A DNA stretch of 64,000 bases from Devosia submarina (GTDB lineage Bacteria; Pseudomonadota; Alphaproteobacteria; Rhizobiales; Devosiaceae), in the NCBI RefSeq assembly GCF_003056345.1, contig NZ_PYWB01000002.1, positions 248,001-312,000 on the forward strand, read 5' to 3'. This document shows, piece by piece, positions 16,483 to 24,874 of the stretch. The notes beneath the pieces are model-generated. The model saw only the letters and a program-made list of their open reading frames with translations, was not told the origin of the DNA and did no database searches. Positions within the stretch are counted from its first letter, which is position 1. Every line of letters starts with the position of its first letter. The position numbers and the translations under genes are program-made.

Positions 16483-18170
16483 TGCGCGACCTGTTGCGGC
16501 TCCTGGGCCTGGCAATCCTGGTATTTGCCATAGTCGGGTTTGCCATGATCTACTCCCGTGACAGCGCCTTCCGCTATGGTGTGACGGCCTTTGTGTCCGG
16601 CGCGAGCGGCGCGGTTAGTCGCGGCTTTGTTGACCTGACTGGCTTTGGCAGAGGGGAAAGCACCCCCCAACTGGAAACAACGACCCTGCGGATTGCCCGG
16701 GCGCGGCCGGCAGATTGGGTCGGTCTGACAGGTTACGGCGATCGGACGACCGTGCCTTTTTCGGTGCCTTTGGTGGGCAGCTATGTCGATGGCCAGCTCG
16801 ATTTGCGCTTTGACGCACAACTGGCCCAGGGCAGCACCGGATTGCTCAGCATTGCAGTCAATGGCAGGCAGCGCAGTGAAATCGTGATCGACACAGGCCA
16901 CAACGCCTATGACGTGACCATTCCGCTCACCCAGAGCGATCTTCTGGCAAACACCGTTCTGGTGGAGTTGACCTCGCGCGGAACAGGCAACGACGGGCAG
17001 ATGTGCCCCAGTGAAGCGGCCAATGCAGGGATCGCGATCAGCCTTTTACCCGAAAGTGCAATTGTGCTGACCACGTTGCAAGCGGAGCGGGATCCCCAGA
17101 CTGCCCTGATTGCTGCCGCCGATCCATTGAATATCTATTTGGGAGAAGATCCGGAAGACCAGATCGTTGCTGTCTGGGGTGCCCAGCATATGGCCCGTGC
17201 CGGCGTATCCGCGATCCTGGTTGAAGACAAAGTGACACCCGGGCGGGTCATCGTAACCGACAATGCAACTGCGCCGAACCCGGTCGAGCTCGATAGCGGT
17301 GGCAATATCGTGCTGAACGGGCTGCTGGGCCTGCGCCGGGCTATCGAATTCCGCCGCGCCGAGACTCGTGATCTGTTTGAGCAGTGGCCCATTCCAGCGG
17401 CAGGCCTCACCAAACAAACCATGGCTCGCAATTTCAACGGCACCGAGAGCTGGACTGTTTCCTACCCGATCGCCGACTTGCCTGGGGGGCTTACGCCAAC
17501 CAGCTTTGAGCTGGCGTTGCGCGCCAGCCAGCTGGCGGACGGAAATGAGTGGATCGTTCGCGTCTCGCTCAACGGCAATCTGCTGCAGACGGCGCGTTTG
17601 CCCGGCAACGTGCCCGATATATCCCTAGCGATTGACTTGCCGGTGGCGCTTCAGGGTCTGAATAACACCATCGAAGTCGAGCTGGTCGATACATCACCGG
17701 TCCAGGGCGCCTGCCGGGCTGCTCCTGATGCGCGGGCACAATTAATGCCGCAGAGCCGGTTGGTCGCATCAGCATCCCAACCCAGCACCGGTTGGGGCGC
17801 TTTGGTGCGGCGACTGGCGACCGCCTCCTTTGTTACGCCTGGCAATCAGGCGCCGCTCAATGCCACCCAGGCCACCCGTCTAGCGACCGCACTGGCCCAG
17901 TTCCTGCCAGTGGAGGCCAATGTGACCTTCCAGCCCGAGGCCCCGCCCATGACCCTGACGGCCCTCAGCAAAGACAAGCTTGCCGAAATGTTGCAGCAGC
18001 CTCAAGCGAGCGCGCCCGACCAGGACGCCTGGATCATCATTTCCCGAGGCGGAACAGCGGCTGACTCCCTTAACTTGCATGACCTGAAGGCTCTGGACCC
18101 GGCGAGCGTTCTGGAGCGAATGCATTCAACCAGTTTGGCAATCCTTGTCCAAAGCCCGTCCCCGCAGTGA
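16482..18170 (+). CDS. BcsB-like cellulose-synthase regulatory/periplasmic subunit
   Basis: A 562-residue protein with an N-terminal signal anchor (about 5-24) and a long periplasmic region of jelly-roll and flavodoxin-like modules, as in BcsB, the partner that guides the polymer leaving BcsA. Typical pieces are LDLRFDAQLAQGSTGLLSIAVNG, the CPSEAANAG loop with a conserved cysteine, SYPIADLPGGLTPTSFEL and a second Cys in VQGACRAAP. It is shorter than enteric BcsB (about 750-780) and lacks a clear C-terminal membrane anchor. ATG overlaps the sqdB stop by one base (TAATG). The downstream glycosyltransferase overlaps its 3' end by 26 bases. Cellulose specificity cannot be assumed given the sqdB partner. 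Confidence 0.85.
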   Translation: MRDLLRLLGLAILVFAIVGFAMIYSRDSAFRYGVTAFVSGASGAVSRGFVDLTGFGRGESTPQLETTTLRIARARPADWVGLTGYGDRTTVPFSVPLVGSYVDGQLDLRFDAQLAQGSTGLLSIAVNGRQRSEIVIDTGHNAYDVTIPLTQSDLLANTVLVELTSRGTGNDGQMCPSEAANAGIAISLLPESAIVLTTLQAERDPQTALIAAADPLNIYLGEDPEDQIVAVWGAQHMARAGVSAILVEDKVTPGRVIVTDNATAPNPVELDSGGNIVLNGLLGLRRAIEFRRAETRDLFEQWPIPAAGLTKQTMARNFNGTESWTVSYPIADLPGGLTPTSFELALRASQLADGNEWIVRVSLNGNLLQTARLPGNVPDISLAIDLPVALQGLNNTIEVELVDTSPVQGACRAAPDARAQLMPQSRLVASASQPSTGWGALVRRLATASFVTPGNQAPLNATQATRLATALAQFLPVEANVTFQPEAPPMTLTALSKDKLAEMLQQPQASAPDQDAWIIISRGGTAADSLNLHDLKALDPASVLERMHSTSLAILVQSPSPQ

Positions 18171-19956
18171 CCTGCCGCCAACCGGCCATCAATATTGGTC
18201 AGTCGACAGTGCCCCGGCGACGCTGACGCGTCCGTTGCCGCTTACTTCGGCGCCTCTTGTGCTGCTGCTGTTCACCTTGTTCAGTTCCATAACACTGTTT
18301 GCGGTCAACACCGTGCCGTGGCTTGTCGAGACCTTTCCTAATCACGACTTCGTCTTTTCGCCCTATATGGGCACCCATTCCATCCCTCTACGCATCTTCA
18401 TCCTCAGCTTCTACCTCGCCTTTACGGCGGCCGTAGGCGCGACCTCTTTGGGCAAGCTCAAATTGCTGGTGGAGATGACGTCCTTGTTCATCCTCATCTG
18501 CTGCGCCTTCGACCTGCTCAACGTCGTTCTCTACGAAGCCTTTGGTTTCATCTATTCGCTGCATGTGGTGGAAATCCTTTCGGGCCTGTTCGGCTATTTC
18601 GTGTTTTCGCTCAAGCTGCTGGACCACGGCAGCATGCCCCAGAGGGCCAGCACCCCTGTGGGACGGCGATACAAGGGTCGCGGAGCACTAAGGCTGGGTA
18701 TTGCTGTGGCAATCGCCATTGTGCTTTCGGTTCAGGTCGACCGTCTGGACCTCTTCATCATCGAACGCTTGCGGGACATCGCGCTGTTGGGCGGAACGGG
18801 ACCGGGCGTCTTTCTTTTCCTGCCCATGTTGTTTCTGCTGCTTTATATCGACGGCACGGTCCAGGCGATCATCCGGCGCAAGGTCGTGTTTACCCCGCCG
18901 GTCACGGTGATCGTGCCGGCACATAATGAGGGCCACGTCATCGGCCGCACCATTGCGAGCCTGGATGCCTCGGCAGCCCAATATGGCGGCGAGGTGCTGG
19001 TTCTGGTGCTGAACAACTGCTCGAGCGACGACACGATCAAGGCTACTTGGCTCGCCTTCGACAAGGCAAGGCATCTCAGGGGGCGGGTCGTCGATGTGCC
19101 GACGCCAGGCAAGGCCAAGGCTCTCAACCGCGGGGTCATGGAGGTGGATACGCCCTTCATGATCCGCATCGATGCCGATACGCAGGTTCAGCCGCCAACA
19201 CTTCGCCGCGCCATGCGTCATTTTTCCCGCCAGGGTGTCGGCATTGTTGGAGGATTGCCCTTGGCGCCGGGAGATGGTCCGTTTGATCGGGCCCGTACGC
19301 TCGAAGTGCTGCTCAAGCACGGCTATTACCAGGTTGCGTATGGCGCAACCGACGCCATAGTGGGTGTGCCCGGCATGTTCGCGGCTTATCGCACTCGTCT
19401 TGTGCGCGCGGCGGGCGGGTTCGTCACCGGCATGAATGGCGAGGACACCGACGTTTCCCTGCGCATCGGTGAAATGGGCTATCGGATCGTTGGCGATCCA
19501 TCAGTGGTCTATGTTTCGGAAGTACCAGTGACCTACCGGCACTTGCGCGAACAGCGCATGCGCTGGTTCCGCTCGGTTTATCACGTCAGTGCCCGCAACC
19601 GGAACTACCTCGATAGCTGGCGCTTCTCCATGCGCGGCAAGATCATCCTTCCATTCATGCTGCTCAATTCAGCGCGCCGGGCCATGATGGTGCCATTGGC
19701 GCTGTTCAGCCTGCTCCATCTCGGCTTCGCCTTTGAGCAGGAAGCAACGCTTACCGCTAGCGCTGCGCTCGCTGTCCTATTAGGAGCACCCATGCTGATG
19801 GCGGCCTTCGCAGCTCTCGCCAATGGCCGCCCAGGAGCATTGCTCGGACTGCCGCATTATACCCTGTTCCGCATTGCACGATCATACCTGACGTTGGAAT
19901 CCGTGCTCAGCATTGCTTTCGCCGATTCCCGCAAGATGCGTAAAACTGCAACTTAA
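18145..19956 (+). CDS. BcsA-like processive family 2 glycosyltransferase
   Basis: A 603-residue membrane glycosyltransferase. Several N-terminal helices (from about residue 30) precede a GT-A domain beginning VTVIVPAHNEGHVIGRT; DAD (343-345) binds metal and nucleotide sugar, and QRMRW (470-474) is the QxxRW motif of processive beta-glycan synthases such as cellulose and hyaluronan synthase. C-terminal helices follow. No PilZ domain is seen after the last helix, so direct c-di-GMP control of the BcsA kind is absent here. The start is a TTG at 18145 inside the BcsB-like gene; a start further downstream would cut the first helices. With sqdB and the BcsB-like protein it forms a three-gene operon. 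Confidence 0.9.
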   Translation: MSKARPRSDLPPTGHQYWSVDSAPATLTRPLPLTSAPLVLLLFTLFSSITLFAVNTVPWLVETFPNHDFVFSPYMGTHSIPLRIFILSFYLAFTAAVGATSLGKLKLLVEMTSLFILICCAFDLLNVVLYEAFGFIYSLHVVEILSGLFGYFVFSLKLLDHGSMPQRASTPVGRRYKGRGALRLGIAVAIAIVLSVQVDRLDLFIIERLRDIALLGGTGPGVFLFLPMLFLLLYIDGTVQAIIRRKVVFTPPVTVIVPAHNEGHVIGRTIASLDASAAQYGGEVLVLVLNNCSSDDTIKATWLAFDKARHLRGRVVDVPTPGKAKALNRGVMEVDTPFMIRIDADTQVQPPTLRRAMRHFSRQGVGIVGGLPLAPGDGPFDRARTLEVLLKHGYYQVAYGATDAIVGVPGMFAAYRTRLVRAAGGFVTGMNGEDTDVSLRIGEMGYRIVGDPSVVYVSEVPVTYRHLREQRMRWFRSVYHVSARNRNYLDSWRFSMRGKIILPFMLLNSARRAMMVPLALFSLLHLGFAFEQEATLTASAALAVLLGAPMLMAAFAALANGRPGALLGLPHYTLFRIARSYLTLESVLSIAFADSRKMRKTAT

Positions 19957-20040
19957 AGCCTCACGGCCTGTTCTTGTTCTTGGGCGAGTGTCCATGCGCG
20001 GTTTTCGGCAGGTGCCGAGCTGCGGTGAGGTCCCGGAGCA

Positions 20041-20331
20041 ATGCGCTATCCGCTGGTGGCATTTCTGTTCGTCTTTTTGCTGGGTCCCTATACAGCCCAT
20101 GCTCTGCTTACAGGCTCTGCGCGCTTCCAGTCCAAGTCGGCAGTCCAGGCTGTAGAGATCGGTCCCATTGCCAAAGCGGTTATCCACAGCAGGAGCTTGG
20201 ATGCTGGCGCCCGACTATCCCACTTGATCAGCTTGAATGCGCCCGGGATTCGGTCTGCTCCCATGCGCGCTGGCTTTCAGCACACGGGCAATACCCTGCC
20301 CTCGCCATCTCCGGGGTCCCAGCTGCGCTAG
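20041..20331 (+). CDS. Possible short secreted protein after the glycosyltransferase
   Basis: A 96-residue frame with a good signal peptide: MRYPLVAFLFVFLLG, then AHA-LL as a plausible cleavage site. The mature part has no recognisable family. GAGG and GGAG lie upstream of the ATG. It starts 85 bp after the glycosyltransferase and on the same strand. Sequence in another frame just beyond its stop (20332-20560) also looks protein-like, so this could be the front of a frameshifted gene. The 19957-20574 stretch holds nothing else I can support. Confidence 0.35.
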   Translation: MRYPLVAFLFVFLLGPYTAHALLTGSARFQSKSAVQAVEIGPIAKAVIHSRSLDAGARLSHLISLNAPGIRSAPMRAGFQHTGNTLPSPSPGSQLR

Positions 20332-20574
20332 GCCGGATAGGCGGACAGCGACGGCGCTCTTTCTTACAGCCGAGCTTGCCGCTCATGGCTGCATCTATGC
20401 GATGCATGAGGTGTGGGACTACGGCGATATAGGCGTCGCGACAATCCCATTTAGATCCAGCGACAGACAGCCATTTCGCAGATGTGACCACGCAACTCCG
20501 TGGTTACAAACTGCTCCCATATGGGAACAGGCCGCTGCTAGGTCTTTGAGATCACGGGCATTTTAGAAGGGGGG

Positions 20575-20664
20575 TGGCGGAGAGAAAGGGATTCGAACCC
20601 TTGAGACGGTTCCCCGCCTACACACTTTCCAGGCGTGCGCCTTCGACCACTCGGCCATCTCTCC
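20575..20664 (-). tRNA. tRNA-Ser (anticodon GGA)
   Basis: On the minus strand the sequence begins GGAGAGATGGCCGAGTGG and ends with TTCGAATCCC, the acceptor complement TCTCTCC, discriminator G and an encoded CCA. The 7-bp acceptor stem is perfect, the anticodon loop reads CTGGAAA, and a long variable arm (GGCGGGGAACCGTC) marks a class II serine tRNA. It reads UCC and UCU codons. Confidence 0.97.
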
Positions 20665-20907
20665 GCATCGCCTAATCTCCGGATGGAAAACTCCGGAGGG
20701 CCGGCTGGTGGCCGGCGCGAGCGAGGCGCAATATACTTATCGGCGGGCCGGACGCAAGCGTTCACGACGCTGGGATCACGATTGTTTTTGCCTAAAGCGC
20801 TTCCCATCTTGTGAGAAGCCTAGCGGGCGTGGCACAAACGCCTTTGTCCGCAGGATAAAAAAGGCAGCTCGGCCTTGTTCTTATCCCCGTCGGCACAGGG
20901 AATTTGG

Positions 20908-21231
20908 ATGCGGCTGATCTTGAGAATATTGGGCACCTGGCTGATTGGCCTGGCGCTGGTCCTGCTTGTTATCGATGGGACAAAATCGTTGGGCGCCAGT
21001 GCTTTGGTGTTTACCAGCCTCAGCGATCTTTGGACGCAAGTGCATGCGCCGAGCCTGGATGGGGTGCGGGCTTTCTTTGCCAGCCGGTTCTTTGCGGACC
21101 TGTTGGACAATGGGCTCGATACGCTTTTGACCTATCCGGCGTTTGCGGTGTTCGGGATCCCCGGCATCATCGTGGCGCTGGCGGGCCGGACGCCGCGGCG
21201 GGAGCGCTTCTTGCGGCAGGACCAGATCTGA
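20908..21231 (+). CDS. Small two-helix inner-membrane protein, unknown function
   Basis: A 107-residue protein with a membrane helix at about 4-24 ([19 protein letters not shown]), a mid-section [20 protein letters not shown], a second helix near 72-92 ([17 protein letters not shown]) and a basic tail [10 protein letters not shown]. Proteins of this shape are widespread and uncharacterised in Hyphomicrobiales. ATG at 20908 is used because AGGGA lies six bases upstream and the first helix follows directly. The next gene, msrA, is 53 bp downstream on the same strand and may be co-transcribed. Confidence 0.75.
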   Translation: MRLILRILGTWLIGLALVLLVIDGTKSLGASALVFTSLSDLWTQVHAPSLDGVRAFFASRFFADLLDNGLDTLLTYPAFAVFGIPGIIVALAGRTPRRERFLRQDQI

Positions 21232-21284
21232 AAGGACGCCCGAAGCGTTCTTGGTTGCCGAATTGTGTCGTGAAAGGAAACAAG

Positions 21285-21947
21285 ATGTTTTTCAGATCCA
21301 AGCCCTCGACCATTCCTTCCCCCAGCGAAGCCCTTCCTGGCCGCGACACGCAAATGCCCGTGGCGGCTCAGCATTTCGTGAATGGCGCTTCCCTCAAGGA
21401 TCCTTATCCCGAGGGTTCGGAAATTATCTATTTCGGGCTTGGTTGCTTTTGGGGCGCCGAGCGGCTGTTCTGGGAATTGCCCGGCGTGGTGGTGACGGCC
21501 GTGGGCTACCAGGGCGGATCAACCAAGAATCCGACCTATGAGGAAGTCTGCTCGGGGCTTACCGGGCATACCGAAGCCGTCAAGGTCGTGTTCGACCCGG
21601 CCAAGATCAACCTCGAGACGCTGCTCAAGACGTTCTGGGAAGAACATGACCCGACGCAGGGGATGCGCCAAGGTAATGATGTGGGCACGCAGTACCGATC
21701 CGCAATTTATACGACTTCCCCCGCCCAGGAGGAGATCGTGAAGAAAAGTCGCGATGCCTACGAGAATGCGTTGAACAAGAAGGGTTTGGGGCCGATTACG
21801 ACGGAGATCGCACCGGCTGCCGAATTCTTTTACGCCGAGACCTACCATCAGCAATATCTGGCCAAAAACCCCAATGGCTACTGCGGGTTACAAGGAACGG
21901 GCGTGTCCTGTCCGACCGGGCTGGGCGTGACGGCCGCGACGGAATAG
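21285..21947 (+). CDS. msrA: Peptide-methionine (S)-S-oxide reductase MsrA
   Basis: A 220-residue cytoplasmic repair enzyme that reduces S-methionine sulfoxide in proteins. The catalytic Cys54 sits in [18 protein letters not shown]; downstream are [52 protein letters not shown] and [18 protein letters not shown], with resolving cysteines in the tail ([12 protein letters not shown]), as in long-form MsrA. ATG at 21285 follows AAAGGAAACAAG. The longer open frame upstream overlaps the membrane-protein gene and is not used. An intrinsic terminator follows. Confidence 0.96.
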   Translation: MFFRSKPSTIPSPSEALPGRDTQMPVAAQHFVNGASLKDPYPEGSEIIYFGLGCFWGAERLFWELPGVVVTAVGYQGGSTKNPTYEEVCSGLTGHTEAVKVVFDPAKINLETLLKTFWEEHDPTQGMRQGNDVGTQYRSAIYTTSPAQEEIVKKSRDAYENALNKKGLGPITTEIAPAAEFFYAETYHQQYLAKNPNGYCGLQGTGVSCPTGLGVTAATE

Positions 21948-21972
21948 TGCTCGGGATTTTTTCGTTTCATCC

Positions 21973-22006
21973 AAGCCGATCCCGGTTCACCGGATCGGCT
22001 TTTTTG
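21973..22006 (+). terminator. Rho-independent terminator of msrA
   Basis: AAGCCGATCC pairs with GGATCGGCTT (10 bp, perfect) around a short loop and is followed by TTTTT. It starts 26 bp after the msrA stop codon. Confidence 0.9.
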
Positions 22007-22047
22007 CTAGCAGACTGTTAACGTTGAGCTTAGCGTTTCACCCCATT

Positions 22048-22392
22048 ATGCATCGCGAAATGTTCGAGGCGTTTATCCTCGGCTTGCCGGGCGCGACGCT
22101 GGTGCGCCAGTGGCGCGATGATTCCGTGGGCAAGGTCGGGGGCAAGGTGTTTGCGCTGCTCGACAAGGATCCGGGCGAGATCTGGTTCAAGGCGTCACCC
22201 ATGGCGTATGAATTGCTGTGCGAGTTGGAGGGGGTCCGTCCGGCGCCCTATTTCGCGCGGGCGGGGTGGGTGGCGGTGTCGGCAAGCAGTCCGCTGAGCG
22301 AGGACGAGATGAAGGCCTATGTGCGGGAGGCGCATCGGCTGGTGGCGGCGCGGTTGACGCGGAAGGTGCGGGCGGAGTTGGGGTTGGACTAG
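22048..22392 (+). CDS. MmcQ/YjbR-family DNA-binding-like protein
   Basis: A 114-residue protein of the YjbR/MmcQ fold. It opens MHREMFEAFILGLPGA, and VGKVGGKVFALLDKDPGEIWFKASPMAYELL and GWVAVSASSPLSEDEMKAYVREAHRLVAARLTRK follow the family order of a beta sheet, then helices with a basic end. The fold resembles DNA-binding proteins but no activity is proved. ATG at 22048 gives the usual family length; a TTG at 22024 is an alternative. No strong ribosome site precedes either. It follows the msrA terminator, so it needs its own promoter. Confidence 0.8.
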   Translation: MHREMFEAFILGLPGATLVRQWRDDSVGKVGGKVFALLDKDPGEIWFKASPMAYELLCELEGVRPAPYFARAGWVAVSASSPLSEDEMKAYVREAHRLVAARLTRKVRAELGLD

Positions 22393-22425
22393 GTCCGTTT
22401 GTTCCGAGGCGAGGCCCATTTTGAT

Positions 22426-22458
22426 CCTCCCCCTGGGGAGGGGGAGGTGTCGACTGGA
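22426..22458. repeat. Dispersed palindrome, C-rich/G-rich type, copy 1
   Basis: CCTCCCC facing GGGGAGG, followed by GGTGTCGACTGG. A related unit in inverse orientation occurs at 24521-24553, sharing TCGACACC next to the palindrome, and the hairpin at 45342-45365 is the same type. Confidence 0.6.
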
Positions 22459-22540
22459 TGCTCCACTCGCCCGCTCCAGGGTCGAGCCGGGACACGGTGA
22501 GGCTCCGGAGAATCCAGTTGGATGAAGCTATAAATTCGCA

Positions 22541-22618
22541 CGGTGTCATCCCGGACTTGATCCGGGATCCATCTTGAGATCTCAGGATGGGCCCCGGGTC
22601 GAGCCCGGGGTGACACCG
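22541..22618. repeat. Dispersed intergenic palindrome (TCATCCCGG...CCGGGGTGA type), copy 1
   Basis: The left arm GGTGTCATCCCGGACTTGAT and the right arm ATCGAGCCCGGGGTGACACC-like complement form an imperfect inverted repeat around an inner GATCCATCTTGAGAT / CAGGATGGGCC section. A second, longer copy sits at 25445-25580. Such units are typical non-coding REP-like elements of this bacterial group. Confidence 0.7.
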
Positions 22619-22656
22619 TAGGTGATGATGGGGCGGTAGTCGTCAGTTAAGTCGGT

Positions 22657-23718
22657 TTAGTCCACCCTGCCGCGAGCCGCTACCGGGACGGTTTCGATAA
22701 TCTCCGAGCCCGAGATCAGCGTCACTTCATCAAAGAGGTTGCTGACGACGCAGGCGTGGTTGGGGATGATGCGGAGTTGTTCGCCGATGGCGGGTTTGAT
22801 GGGGCAGTTGGAAAGGTCGATCGTGCCGTGCTCTTCGCTCAAGCCGGTGATGACGGCGTCGGGATAGTTTTCAATAAGGCCAAAGCCTTGGAGGCCTAGC
22901 GTGTCGGAGGTCAGGGATTTGGAGCCAGCGTCGATGATGGCGCGGTTCTCGGTGGGGCGGCTGACGACAGTGGCGAGAACCGTCAGGGCGCAATCGGTCC
23001 ACTCACCGACGCCTTTGCCCACCTGGAAACGGTCCATGTAGATATAGGTGCCGGGGCGATGCTCGGTGGCGGCGGTAACTTCGTGGGCTCGCCAGAGGTC
23101 GGGCGTGCCGCCATTGGAGATGATAGGGGACGCAAGGCCAGCGACGGTGAGTTTTTCGCGGGCGGCGGCGAGCCAGCTTTGGTTGGCTTCGACCTGGCCG
23201 GCTGCGGGATAGGTCATGAGGCCGCCAAAGAGGAGGCCCGGGGACTGGCTGATCTTGTGCGCCAGCGCGAGCGCGGTTTCGGGGGTCTGAACGCCGCAGC
23301 GGCCCATGCCGGTATCGCATTCCACAAGAACGGTGAGCGGCTTGGCGCTATCGGCGAAAGTGGAGGACAGGCCATCGACCGTTTCGGCGCTGTCGGCGGT
23401 GACGGAGATGTTGACGCGATCGGCGAGAGCCCGGAGGCGCTTGAGCTTGGCCGGACCGATGATGTTGTAGGGGAGGAAAATCTCGGTGATGCCGGCGTCG
23501 GCCATGGTTTCGGCTTCGCCAAGCTTCTGGACCGTGATGCCAACGGCGCCCAGCTCCATTGCCCGTTTGGCAAAGCGGGGCAGCTTGTGGGTCTTGATGT
23601 GGGGGCGGAGCTTGAGGCCATGGCTATCGGCATAATCCTGCGCGCGCCGCAGATTGGCTTCGATGCGGTCGACATCGATCAGGACGGCTGGGGTTTCGAG
23701 CTGGGAAAAAGCGGTCAT
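22657..23718 (-). CDS. D-threonine aldolase / D-serine dehydratase-like PLP enzyme
   Basis: A 353-residue fold-type III PLP enzyme. The N-terminal alanine-racemase-like barrel carries RPHIKTHK with the PLP lysine (residues 42-45), GITVQKLGEAE, VECDTGMGRCG and SNGGTPDLW. The C-terminal beta domain has NHACVVSNLFDE, the His-x-Cys metal site of the D-TA/DSD1 family. It probably cleaves or dehydrates a D-3-hydroxy amino acid. It overlaps the upstream SDR gene by four bases (ATGA), so the two are co-translated: aldolase-like products and an alcohol oxidation step would fit one catabolic route, though the substrate is unknown. The opposite strand is open over this gene but has no family match. Confidence 0.88.
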   Translation of the reverse strand: MTAFSQLETPAVLIDVDRIEANLRRAQDYADSHGLKLRPHIKTHKLPRFAKRAMELGAVGITVQKLGEAETMADAGITEIFLPYNIIGPAKLKRLRALADRVNISVTADSAETVDGLSSTFADSAKPLTVLVECDTGMGRCGVQTPETALALAHKISQSPGLLFGGLMTYPAAGQVEANQSWLAAAREKLTVAGLASPIISNGGTPDLWRAHEVTAATEHRPGTYIYMDRFQVGKGVGEWTDCALTVLATVVSRPTENRAIIDAGSKSLTSDTLGLQGFGLIENYPDAVITGLSEEHGTIDLSNCPIKPAIGEQLRIIPNHACVVSNLFDEVTLISGSEIIETVPVAARGRVD

Positions 23719-24488
23719 TTGGTTCTCAGGACATCATCGACGAAGCGCAGATTTCCGGCGGTGAGCCCCGCATCGACCGGCAGGACGGTGCCGGTGATAC
23801 CAGAGGATGCGTCGGAGCAGAAGAACAGGGCGGCATTAGCCACCTCAACGGGCGACACCATGCGACCCAGGGGATAATGGGGCAAGACATTATCGAGAAG
23901 CGTTGGATCGGCCTCGAGGCGATGATCCCAGGCGGGGGTTCGTACCGAGCCGGGGCAGACAACGTTGGAGCGCACGCCGTTCCTGCCGCGCTCAACGGCG
24001 ATGGCCTTGCTATAGGCGACAAGGCCCGCCTTGGCGGCGGAATAGGCGGGATTACCGTAATGACCCAGGGCATTGACCGAGGCGATGAAGACGAGGCTCC
24101 CCTGCCCGCGGGCGGCCATTGCCTTGATGATGGGGTCGGTCAGGGCATAGGCACCGCCCAAATTGATGGCGAGTTCGCTGGCCCATACATCGTCGTCCAC
24201 CTGCTCGAGCACTTCGGCGCGGGTCCAGCCGGCATTGGAGACGACGGCATCGGGCGCGCCGTGCTGCATCAAATGTTGTTCGATGGCGAGGCGTGTGTCC
24301 TTGGGATCAGCCTGATCGCACAGGATCGTGTGAGCGAGATCGAGGCCCTCGAGCATGCCCGGCTCACGGTCAACGCCGATGATGCTGGCTCCGGCAGTGC
24401 GGAAGGCCTCCACCAGAGCGCGGCCGATGCCGCCACCGGCGCCGGTAATGAGGACGCTCTTGCCATCCAGGCGGAAAGGATTGGTCAT
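23715..24488 (-). CDS. SDR-family oxidoreductase
   Basis: A 257-residue classical short-chain dehydrogenase. TGAGGGIGRAL is the coenzyme loop, VDRE with an acidic residue after strand two suggests NAD(H), VSNAGWT is the NNAG-like motif, and SVNALGHYGNPAYSAAKAG holds catalytic Ser, Tyr and Lys. CPGSVRTPAW and the tail GTVLPVDAGLTAG are standard. ATG at 24488 is chosen because GGAGCCCACC precedes it; the frame extends 15 codons further without similarity. It is the first gene of a two-gene unit with the D-threonine-aldolase-like enzyme (4-bp overlap). Confidence 0.9.
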   Translation of the reverse strand: MTNPFRLDGKSVLITGAGGGIGRALVEAFRTAGASIIGVDREPGMLEGLDLAHTILCDQADPKDTRLAIEQHLMQHGAPDAVVSNAGWTRAEVLEQVDDDVWASELAINLGGAYALTDPIIKAMAARGQGSLVFIASVNALGHYGNPAYSAAKAGLVAYSKAIAVERGRNGVRSNVVCPGSVRTPAWDHRLEADPTLLDNVLPHYPLGRMVSPVEVANAALFFCSDASSGITGTVLPVDAGLTAGNLRFVDDVLRTK

Positions 24489-24520
24489 GGTGGGCTCCGG
24501 CTCTTTTGTGTCGGTGGATG

Positions 24521-24553
24521 GTGCAGTCGACACCCTCCCCCTTACGGGGAGGG
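24521..24553. repeat. Dispersed palindrome, C-rich/G-rich type, copy 2
   Basis: GTGCAGTCGACACCCTCCCC followed by CTTACGGGGAGGG. It is the inverse of the unit at 22426-22458, sharing the flank TCGACACC as well as the stem, so the two are copies of one element and not chance GC palindromes. Confidence 0.6.
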
Positions 24554-24737
24554 ATCAAGGGTGGGGGTGGGCTGGTCCTAATATCAGGGCTCTCACCACC
24601 CCCTCCCACCCGCCATTCGAGCATAGCTTTCATGGCTTTCTCACCTCAAATCGCTCCACTGGAGCGATTCGCCCTGCGGGACGGCTCGAAGCCCGTCCAG
24701 GGGGAGGTGCTGTTTCGTGTTCGGGCTGGCATTGTGA

Positions 24738-24864
24738 CACGACCTCGTGGTTCGACAGGCTCACCATGAGGTCTACTGGTGGTGTGGGGGTCCAATGAAA
24801 TCAACTGAGGTGTACTGATGGTAGAGTAGACCTCATCCTGAGCCTGTCGAAGGACGAGGTCGTG
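24738..24864. repeat. Two facing copies of the CACGACCTCGT...AGGTCTACT element
   Basis: The left copy (24738-24777) reads CACGACCTCGTGGTTCGACA and on to ATGAGGTCTACT. The right copy (24825-24864) is its reverse complement with a few changes: AGTAGACCTCATCCTGAGCC and on to GACGAGGTCGTG. Single or paired relatives occur at 29761-29795 and 38864-38942. Each unit is itself partly palindromic (CGACCTCGTGGTTCG). Confidence 0.75.
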
Positions 24865-24874
24865 CCCAATATTC

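Larger units (their letters stand above)
24489..24874. other. Repeat-filled intergenic region
   Basis: About 385 bases between the SDR and RidA genes, both on the minus strand. It holds a CCCTCCCC/GGGGAGGG palindrome at its left end and a long-range inverted repeat at its right end. I see no credible coding frame. Confidence 0.65.

Noticed and set aside
22187-22549. Proline-rich frame antisense to the YjbR-like gene
   Set aside because: Low-complexity, created by reading a GC-rich gene and the following repeat backwards.
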